Of a stretch of 64,000 nucleotides of DNA, positions 57,536 through 64,000 are shown in pieces (position 1 is the first letter of the stretch; every line of letters begins with the position of its first letter). The notes under the pieces were generated by a model, which did not search any database, had not been told where the DNA came from, and saw nothing but the letters and a program-made list of their open reading frames with translations. Location of the stretch: positions 1,847,001 to 1,911,000 of the forward strand of contig NZ_CP136336.1 of the NCBI RefSeq assembly GCF_032681285.1, in the 5' to 3' direction. A program made the translations under genes and the position numbers. The DNA comes from Piscinibacter gummiphilus (GTDB lineage Bacteria; Pseudomonadota; Gammaproteobacteria; Burkholderiales; Burkholderiaceae_C).

Positions 57536-59500
57536 TCACGCCGGCGAGCCCAGGTCCCAGAGCCGCAGCGCGATGTGGAGCTCGAGCGCGCGGGTGGCGC
57601 TGCCCCAGTGGCCGATCAGGTCTTCGAGGGTCGCCAGGCGCTGGCGCACCGTGTTGACGTGGATGCCGAGCTTCTGCGCCGTCGTCTTGGCGTTCTGGTT
57701 GCAGTCGAAGTAACACAGCAGCGTTGCGGCGAGCTCGGTGCCGCGCTTGCGGTCGTGCGAGGTCACGGCGCCGATCGTTGCGTCGAGAAATGTCTGCAGG
57801 CTCGCGCGGTCGTGCGTTTCGAAGAGGGTCGAGTACAGGGCCAGTTCGTTCTGTCCGATCACGTGGCCCTGCACGCCCATGCGCCCGAGCACGCCCAGCG
57901 CGCGGCGCAACGTCGCGTACACCGCCGGGATCTCCGCCACCGCCGAGATCGGCCGTGACACCACGCCGCGGTGCACGGCCGCCATCTCGCTGCGGGCCCA
58001 TTGGGTGGCGAGCAGGCGCAGCTCGGGCGCACGGCTTGCAGTGCACAGCATCACGAGCACGCCGTCGATGTCGTCGACCAGCACGTCGTCCTGCGGCGGG
58101 AAGGCGCGGAAGCGGCGCGCCGCGTAGCCCGCGCTCGGGCTGTCCATCTCGATCAGCAGCAAGGCGAGCGGCTGCGCGAGGTCGACGCCCAGGCGCGCGG
58201 CGCGGTCGGCCATCAGCGCGGCTTCGTCCTGGCGGGGTGATACCAGCGCGCGCAGCAGCGCGGCGACAGCGCGGCTCTTGTTCGCCTCCATGCGCTCCTG
58301 CGACAGCAGCACGATGCCGATGACGCTGGAGCTGCGCTCGAGCGTGCGCACGGCGACCTCTTCGAGTTCGCCGCGGTGGAAGAGGGCGACCGAGCCGAGG
58401 ATGTCGTCGCCGCCGATCACGGGCATCACGCGGCAGCGTTCGTCGCCCACCTCGTAGGCCTGCACGGAGCGCCCCGTCTGCCGGCTCAGGCGCAAGGCGC
58501 GCGCGACGTCGGTGCTGTGCTCGCCGTGCGGCGCGTAGCGCTGGGCCGCATCGCCCACATACGACTCGGCACTGCCTCGGGCGATGACCTGGGCGGCTTC
58601 GTCCAGCACCAGCAGGCTTCCGCCGAGCAGCTGCGCCACCGCGCCACACAACGTGGAGAGCGAGGCCCCGCGTGACAACAGCGAGGTCATCTGCTCGTGG
58701 GCATCGGCGGCCGCCTGGATGCTGCGCAGGTGCCGCTCGAGTTCGGCGCGTGCGGCATCGGCCTTCGCCAGTGCATCGCTCGCGCGCTCGAAGTCGCGTG
58801 CGTTGCGCAGCGCGACGGCGGCATGCGTGGCAAGCGTGCACAGGATCGAGATGCTCTGCGCGGTGTGCACCCGGTGGTAGCGGTCGGCCACGAAGAGCAG
58901 GCCAATCACCTCGCCGTCCCAGATCAGCGGCACGCCCACCAGCGCGGTGATGCCTTCGTCGCGGAAGGTGTCGTCGAGCCGGCCGTCGTGCGGGAAGCGC
59001 CGGTCGTGCAGGTAGTCGGGTGTGGTGAAGGGCAGGCGCGTGCTCATCACGACGCTCACCACCCCGCGGTCGCTGCGCGCGGCCATGTCGGTCACGCTGC
59101 GCGAGAGCGCACCTTCGGCCACCACCACATGGAACTCGCCGCGTTCGGCGTCGTGGGTCGTGAGCCACGCCAGGTCGGAGCCGAGCAGGTTGCGCGCCTT
59201 CGAGACGATCGCTCGCAGCAGGCTGGTGTGGTTGAGGCGGCTCGACAGGTCCTGTGCCGACTCGATCACCGCGAGCATGCCCTGCTCACGCTGCTGCAGC
59301 AGCTCGAGACGGTTGCGCACCGCCATCGCCATGCGCACGAGCTCGGTCTGGGCCGACTTGCCCGGCGTGCCCTCGGGCAGCGCCTCCGTCTGCGCCAGGA
59401 CCTGCGCGAAGACCTCGGCCGATGCATCCTGATGCAGCAGCTGCACCAGCCGGCCATCGAGCGGCTCGACACATTCGGGAGTGAGGGCTGCGGCGTCCAT
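57536..59500 (-). CDS. PucR/CdaR-type transcriptional regulator with GAF domain
   Basis: 654 residues from the ATG at 59498-59500 (MDAAALTPECVEPLDG). A GAF-type sensor domain (about 80-230: SSRLNHTSLLRAIVSKARNLLGSDLAWL, GVPLIWDGEVIGLLFVADRYHR), a short coiled coil (about 235-265), a central domain, and the C-terminal PucR helix-turn-helix (about 590-650: LLCYFDCNQNAKTTAQKLGIHVNTVRQRLATLEDLIG). PucR-type regulators usually activate catabolic genes in response to a substrate. It is divergent from the esterase fusion gene and probably controls it. Much longer upstream in-frame extension overlaps the esterase gene and is rejected. Confidence 0.9.
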   Translation of the reverse strand: MDAAALTPECVEPLDGRLVQLLHQDASAEVFAQVLAQTEALPEGTPGKSAQTELVRMAMAVRNRLELLQQREQGMLAVIESAQDLSSRLNHTSLLRAIVSKARNLLGSDLAWLTTHDAERGEFHVVVAEGALSRSVTDMAARSDRGVVSVVMSTRLPFTTPDYLHDRRFPHDGRLDDTFRDEGITALVGVPLIWDGEVIGLLFVADRYHRVHTAQSISILCTLATHAAVALRNARDFERASDALAKADAARAELERHLRSIQAAADAHEQMTSLLSRGASLSTLCGAVAQLLGGSLLVLDEAAQVIARGSAESYVGDAAQRYAPHGEHSTDVARALRLSRQTGRSVQAYEVGDERCRVMPVIGGDDILGSVALFHRGELEEVAVRTLERSSSVIGIVLLSQERMEANKSRAVAALLRALVSPRQDEAALMADRAARLGVDLAQPLALLLIEMDSPSAGYAARRFRAFPPQDDVLVDDIDGVLVMLCTASRAPELRLLATQWARSEMAAVHRGVVSRPISAVAEIPAVYATLRRALGVLGRMGVQGHVIGQNELALYSTLFETHDRASLQTFLDATIGAVTSHDRKRGTELAATLLCYFDCNQNAKTTAQKLGIHVNTVRQRLATLEDLIGHWGSATRALELHIALRLWDLGSPA

Positions 59501-59752
59501 CGTTCGATCTCGGCCGCAGAGGCTAGCAGAGGCATGGCGCCATGGCGCGCCGATACGGCCAAAACCTTCTTCGGGTTTTCGCGGTGGCCCGCGCGCACAT
59601 CGCGCACCGGCTGCGTATGTGTCGCTCACACATTGAGCCGGCCACGCCCCGAGCCGAGACTGCGTCGCGTGCCGACAGCCCGTGGACCGTGTGTGCGTCT
59701 GCGCAAGAGAGCACCGCTGGGTCGCCCCAGCCACACAAGACCAGGAGACACC
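59501..59752. promoter_or_regulatory. Divergent promoter region, PucR regulator / esterase fusion
   Basis: 252 bp between two divergent starts. It contains two palindromes: CATGGCGCCATG (59533-59544) and ATGTGT-CGCTC-ACACAT (59617-59633, perfect 6-bp arms). Either could be the operator of the PucR-type regulator. No clear -35/-10 pair was assigned. Confidence 0.4.
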
Positions 59753-62700
59753 ATGAGACCCCACTATCAAGCGCTTCGCCTCGCGTTCGCCACGATTGCC
59801 GTCACCGCCCTCAGTGCCTGCGGCGGTGGAGACGGCGACGCCTCGGCCCCGCCGCCGCCCGCGCCGCTGGCGTGCACGGCGCTCGCGGGCATGACGATCC
59901 CCGCCGCCGCCATCGGCCTGCCCACCACGGGCGGCACGGTGACCACGGCCACCGTGGTGGCGGCCTCCGGCACGGGGGCAAGTGCGGTGCCCGAGCACTG
60001 CCTCGTGAATGGCCAGATCGCACCGGTCGACTCGGCGGCCCAGGCCATCCAGTTCCGCGTCGCATTGCCGACCGTCTGGAACGGCAAGGCCATGATGTAC
60101 GGCGGCGGCGGCTTCGACGGCAGCATTCCCAACGTCGTCGGCAACGTGCCCGCCGGCTCGCCCAACCAGGCGCTGCCGATCGGGCGCGGCTATGCCGTGT
60201 TTGCCAGCAATGGCGGCCATCAGGCCGGCGCCCTCGGCTCGCTCGACGGCACCTTCCTGCTCAACGAGGAGATGCTGCGCAACTGGGCCGGCGAGGCGCT
60301 GAAGAAGACGCGCGATGCGTCGGCCTTCCTGATCAGGGCGCGCTACGGCGTGTCGACCATCCAGCAGTCGTACTTCGCGGGCGGCTCCACCGGCGGCCGC
60401 GAGGCGCTCGAAGTCGCCACGCGCTGGCCCGACGACTGGACCGGCATCATCGCGTGGTACCCGGCGTGGAAGCAGATGTCGGCCATGCTCGCCGGCCACC
60501 GCGCCAGCCGGGCGCTCGCCCAGCCCGGCGCCTACCCCAGCACGCCGAAGCGCAAGCTGATCCAGGACGCAGCGCTCGAAGCCTGCGACGGCCTCGATGG
60601 CCTGGCCGACGGCCTCATCAGCAACCAGAACCGCTGCAACGCCGTCTTCGACCCGTCGACCGCCACGCTCAACGGCACACCGCTGCGCTGCCCCGACGGT
60701 GCGGACACCGGCGACACCTGCCTGTCGGACGTGCAGATCGCCACGCTGAAGGCGATGAACGCCTCGACGCGCTTCAACTTCACGCTGGCCAGCGGCGAGA
60801 CCGGCTACCCCGGCTACAACGTGTGGGGCGCCGACCTCGGCATCACGAGCAACCCGAGCCCGCTGCAGCCGACGATCACCTTCCTCAACCTCAACACCTC
60901 GCAGCCGGTGCATCCGATGCCGGCCACGGCGCCCTACATCAGCCGGCAGCTCGACGCGATGATCCGCTACGGCGTCACCCGCGATCTCGGCTACGACTCG
61001 CTCTCGCTCGACCCCGAGAACCCCGGCCCCTGGGGCCCGCGCCTGAGCGAGCTGTCGACCCTGCTCGACGTGCCGGTCGACCTCGACGCCTTCGCGGCCA
61101 AGGGCGGCAAGCTGTTGCTCGCGCACGGCCTGTCGGACGTGCTCGTCAGCTCGCGCGGCACCGAGGAGTACTACCAGCGCCTGCAGGCCCGCATGGGCCC
61201 GGCCGAGGTCGACAAGTTCGTGCGCTATTACGAAGCGCCGGGCTACGGCCACGCCTTGAGCACCTCGTTCAACGTCGCGTGGGACTCGCTCACCGCGCTC
61301 GAGAACTGGGTGGAGCAGGGCACCGTGCCGCCGCTGCAGGTGATGGGCGACACCGCCTCGGGCAGCATCGCCCGCACCCGGCCGCTGTGCGAGTACCCCA
61401 AGTGGGCGCGCTACAACGGCAGCGGTGACGTGAATGCCGCGGCCTCGTTCACCTGCGTGCCCTACGAAGACGTGCCGCCCACCCAGCGCAGCACAACCCT
61501 GGGCACGGTGATCGGCAGCGACCTGTCGGCCACCAGCGGCACCTACGCCTGGAAGGGCATCCCCTACGCCAAGGCGCCCGTCGGCGACCTGCGCTGGCGC
61601 GCGCCGGCCGAGGCCGATGCGTGGACCACGCCGCGCTACACCCAGACCTTCGGCAACGCCTGCAGCTCCGCCGGGCGGCTCTACGGGCCGGGCCTCAACA
61701 ACCGATACGACGCGACCATCGGCACGTCGCTCGGCCAGACCGTGGGCTCGGAAGACTGCCTCTACCTGAACGTGTGGCGCCCGGCGAGTGCCGCCACCAA
61801 CTTGCCGGTGATCGTGTGGGTGCACGGCGGCAGCAACATCACCGGCTACACCGCCGACCCGATGTACGACGGCGCCAACCTCGCACGCACGGCCAATGCC
61901 GTGGTGGTGTCGGTGAACTACCGGCTCGGCCTGCTCGGCTTCTTCAACCTCGGGCAGCTCAAGAGCGGCACCAACGCGCTCGACGACTCCGGCAACTTCG
62001 CCATCCTCGACATCATCAAGGCGCTGCAGTTCGTCAACCGCAACGTCGCGAGCTTCGGCGGCAACGCCGGCAACGTCACGCTGATGGGCCAGTCGGCCGG
62101 CGCGGTGAACGTGTTCGCGGTGATGACTTCGCCGCTCGTCGCGGCCGCCAACCCGGCGCTCGTGCACAAGTGGCTGCCGATCAGCGGCGGGCTCTCGCCG
62201 GCGAGCGAGCTGCCGGCCGGCAGCATCGCGACCATGGCTGCGCCGTCTGACTTCCGCGGCCAGGCCGACTACTTCCTCGCCCGCCTCGTGATCGCCGATG
62301 GCCTCGCGACCGACATCCCGTCGGCCTCGGCCTACATCGCGGGCCAGACCGCCGAGCAGATCGCCACCTATGTGCGGGCCAAGAGCGCCGACACCATCTG
62401 GCAGACGGTCGTGACCCAGCTCGCCCCCATCGGCGCCGGCGGCTCCGGCCCCATCGGCGACGGCAACGTCGTGCCGCTGAACCCGATCGCCGCCATCCGT
62501 GCCGGCCAGTACGCGAGGGGCCCGGTGCTCATGGGCAACACGCGCGACGAGGGCAAGCTCTTCCCCACCTTGCTGCCGCTCGTGGGCGGTGCGGTGGGGC
62601 GCCTCATCAACGACGCGACGGTGTTCTCGATCGCCTACGGCTACCAGCCCAACGCTGCGCCGCAGACGACGCTGGAGCAGTGGATCCCGGCGTCGTACCT

Positions 62701-63127
62701 GCCGGTCACCACGCCGACGACGGGCTGGAACGCGCGCACCGAGCAGCTCAACCGCATCTTCTTCCTCAACAGCCGCGACAGCATGATCGCCGCGCTGCAG
62801 ACGCAGCAGAGCAACATCTGGCACTACCGCTTCGACTGGGACGAACTGCCCACGCCGTTCAACGACATCTTCGGCGCGGCGCACGCGTTCGACCTGCCGT
62901 TCGCGTTCGGCAACTTCGGGCCGTCGCTCTACGCCGGCATCTCGTACACCACCGCCAACCGCCCGGGCCGCCTTGCGCTGTCGGACGCCATGATGCGCAG
63001 CATCGGCGCCTTCGCTCGCAACGGCGACCCGAACAACGCCGCACTCGGCGTCACCTGGCCGGTCTGGCCGGCATCGCTGCGCTTCGATGCCACGGCCACG
63101 GCCAAGGCCATCTCCGTGCAGCCCTGA
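59753..63127 (+). CDS. Lipoprotein fusing a tannase/feruloyl-esterase domain to a type-B carboxylesterase
   Basis: 1124 residues; GGAG precedes the ATG at 59753. Signal with lipobox LSAC (Cys23) predicts a lipid-anchored protein. Residues about 40-560 are a tannase/feruloyl esterase family domain: nucleophile Ser212 (AGGSTGGREAL), Asp462 (LLLAHGLSDVLVSS) and His500 (GYGHALS). The two cysteines normally next to Ser and His in this family (CS...HC) are Gly and Ala here. Residues about 570-1120 are a type-B carboxylesterase: FKGIPYA-like WKGIPYAKAP, EDCLYLNVW, WVHGGS oxyanion loop, Ser781 (GQSAGA), Glu933 (TRDEGKLF), His1044 (GAAHAFDLPF). Both active sites look complete. Likely hydrolyses plant-derived phenolic or other esters at the cell surface; substrate not proven. 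Confidence 0.9.
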   Translation: MRPHYQALRLAFATIAVTALSACGGGDGDASAPPPPAPLACTALAGMTIPAAAIGLPTTGGTVTTATVVAASGTGASAVPEHCLVNGQIAPVDSAAQAIQFRVALPTVWNGKAMMYGGGGFDGSIPNVVGNVPAGSPNQALPIGRGYAVFASNGGHQAGALGSLDGTFLLNEEMLRNWAGEALKKTRDASAFLIRARYGVSTIQQSYFAGGSTGGREALEVATRWPDDWTGIIAWYPAWKQMSAMLAGHRASRALAQPGAYPSTPKRKLIQDAALEACDGLDGLADGLISNQNRCNAVFDPSTATLNGTPLRCPDGADTGDTCLSDVQIATLKAMNASTRFNFTLASGETGYPGYNVWGADLGITSNPSPLQPTITFLNLNTSQPVHPMPATAPYISRQLDAMIRYGVTRDLGYDSLSLDPENPGPWGPRLSELSTLLDVPVDLDAFAAKGGKLLLAHGLSDVLVSSRGTEEYYQRLQARMGPAEVDKFVRYYEAPGYGHALSTSFNVAWDSLTALENWVEQGTVPPLQVMGDTASGSIARTRPLCEYPKWARYNGSGDVNAAASFTCVPYEDVPPTQRSTTLGTVIGSDLSATSGTYAWKGIPYAKAPVGDLRWRAPAEADAWTTPRYTQTFGNACSSAGRLYGPGLNNRYDATIGTSLGQTVGSEDCLYLNVWRPASAATNLPVIVWVHGGSNITGYTADPMYDGANLARTANAVVVSVNYRLGLLGFFNLGQLKSGTNALDDSGNFAILDIIKALQFVNRNVASFGGNAGNVTLMGQSAGAVNVFAVMTSPLVAAANPALVHKWLPISGGLSPASELPAGSIATMAAPSDFRGQADYFLARLVIADGLATDIPSASAYIAGQTAEQIATYVRAKSADTIWQTVVTQLAPIGAGGSGPIGDGNVVPLNPIAAIRAGQYARGPVLMGNTRDEGKLFPTLLPLVGGAVGRLINDATVFSIAYGYQPNAAPQTTLEQWIPASYLPVTTPTTGWNARTEQLNRIFFLNSRDSMIAALQTQQSNIWHYRFDWDELPTPFNDIFGAAHAFDLPFAFGNFGPSLYAGISYTTANRPGRLALSDAMMRSIGAFARNGDPNNAALGVTWPVWPASLRFDATATAKAISVQP

Positions 63128-63145
63128 GCCCCAAGGAACTGGTCC

Positions 63146-63934
63146 ATGTCGATCGTTGAATCACTGCGGCCGTGTGCCGGCCTGCGCGTCCTCGTCACCG
63201 CGGGGGCGAGCGGGATCGGCGCGTCGATCGCACGCGCCTTCCACGATGCCGGCTCGCAGGTGCATGTGTGCGACATCGACCGTGCGGCGCTCGACCGCCT
63301 CGTGGTCGCCGCACCCGGCATCACCGGCAGCATGGCCGATGCGTCCGTCGCCACCGATGTCGACCTCGTCTTCGACGACGTGCAGGGCACGCTCGGCGGG
63401 CTGGACGTGCTGGTCAACAACGCCGGCATCGCCGGCCCCACGGGCCCGATCGAGGGCATCGACGCGGGCGAGTGGGAACGCACGATCGCCGTCAACCTCA
63501 ACAGCCAGTACTACTTCGCCCGCCGCGCGGTGCCGCTGCTCAAGCGCTCGGAAGTGCCGAGCCTGATCGCGATGGGCTCGGTGGCGGGGCGCCTGGGCTA
63601 CGCCTACCGCACGCCCTACGCGTCGAGCAAGTGGGCGATCGTGGGCATGACCAAGTCGCTGGCCATCGAGTTGGGGCCGCAGGGCATTCGTGTCAACGCG
63701 ATCCTGCCCGGCACGGTGGAAGGCGATCGCATGCGTGGGGTGATCGCAGCGCGTGCTGCCGCCACCGGCGTGAGCGTCGACGCGATGCGCGAGCAGTACC
63801 TCAACAAGATCTCGTTGCGCCGCATGGTGACGGCCGACGACGTGGCGGCCCTGGCGCTGTTCCTCTGCTCACCCGCGGCCCGCAACCTGACCGGCCAGGC
63901 GATCAGCGTGGACGGCAACCTCGAGTACCTCTGA
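63146..63934 (+). CDS. Short-chain dehydrogenase/reductase
   Basis: 262 residues, classical SDR. Cofactor motif TAGASGIG (18-25), Asp43 after the second strand (favours NAD), NNAG (91-94), catalytic Ser145, Tyr158 and Lys162 (YASSK). C-terminus NLTGQAISVDGN. Starts 18 bp after the esterase fusion gene with AAGGA upstream, so likely the same operon and acting on an alcohol or ketone released by it (inference). Confidence 0.93.
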   Translation: MSIVESLRPCAGLRVLVTAGASGIGASIARAFHDAGSQVHVCDIDRAALDRLVVAAPGITGSMADASVATDVDLVFDDVQGTLGGLDVLVNNAGIAGPTGPIEGIDAGEWERTIAVNLNSQYYFARRAVPLLKRSEVPSLIAMGSVAGRLGYAYRTPYASSKWAIVGMTKSLAIELGPQGIRVNAILPGTVEGDRMRGVIAARAAATGVSVDAMREQYLNKISLRRMVTADDVAALALFLCSPAARNLTGQAISVDGNLEYL

Positions 63935-63980
63935 CGGCGTCTGACCTCTGACATCGATTCCACAAACCAAGGAGACAAAC

Positions 63981-64000
63981 ATGCGTGATTCCCTCTGCAC
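63981..64000 (+). CDS. Start of another gene, cut by window edge
   Basis: ATG at 63981 with a strong AAGGAGA ribosome-binding site 6-8 bases upstream, reading MRDSLC before the edge, 46 bp after the SDR gene. Too short to identify; probably the next gene of the same operon. Confidence 0.6.

Noticed and set aside
57536..62884. A 1782-residue regulator reading across the esterase gene
   Set aside because: Only the last 654 residues have domains; the rest is antisense to the well-supported esterase fusion. The start at 59500 is used.

Overview
The window is high-GC DNA from a betaproteobacterium of the order Burkholderiales (Rubrivivax/Rhizobacter/Piscinibacter/Leptothrix-like; genus is inference). 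The main evidence is gene order: gntR-sdhCDAB-sdhE-gltA-leuCDB-asd-fimV-truA-trpFBA-accD-folC-SPOR-cvpA-purF, with mdh, a CitE-like lyase and acnB on the opposite strand, is a Burkholderiales housekeeping arrangement. No phage, transposase, CRISPR array or rRNA was seen.

Region 1 (1-13.1 kb, minus strand): two giant tandem genes made almost entirely of an octapeptide repeat (L-x-T/S-x-Q/D-I/L-x-x; 24 bp). The upstream gene (2767 aa) ends in a calcium-binding domain with four EF-hand-like loops and has no Sec signal, suggesting type I secretion. The downstream gene runs off the left edge. Both follow a higher-order repeat of exactly 24 octads (192 aa, 576 bp). It is strongly homogenised in the first gene and diverged in the second. 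This is the most unusual feature of the window.

Region 2 (13.4-24.6 kb): serC; a pair of nested inverted-repeat elements; sbcB (exonuclease I); an outer-membrane-type lipoprotein; a secreted subtilisin-like protease; then acnB, a small periplasmic protein, a CitE-like CoA-ester lyase and mdh on the minus strand.

Region 3 (24.7-48.1 kb, plus strand): a GntR regulator with a perfect 18-bp operator-like palindrome between it and divergent mdh; succinate dehydrogenase with its flavinylation factor; citrate synthase; leucine genes leuCDB; asd; the polar hub protein fimV; truA; trpF-trpB-trpA-accD; folC; a SPOR protein; cvpA; purF; gltX. With mdh and acnB this brings much of the TCA cycle into one locus, followed by branches to leucine, aspartate-family amino acids, tryptophan, fatty acids, folate and purines.

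Region 4 (48.1-48.6 kb): a tRNA cluster (Ala-GGC, Glu-TTC, Asp-GTC) with its own strong promoter just after gltX and a clear terminator.

Region 5 (48.8-64 kb): accessory genes for uptake and oxidation/hydrolysis of small organic molecules. It holds an orphan TRAP receptor, a flavin monooxygenase, an orphan Bug receptor, a LuxR-type regulator with a degenerate alpha/beta-hydrolase domain, a Tat-exported carotenoid-oxygenase-family enzyme with a DUF2141 partner, LysR and PucR regulators, a DUF1330 protein, a lipoprotein fusing a tannase-family esterase to a type-B carboxylesterase, an SDR dehydrogenase, and the first codons of another gene at the right edge.
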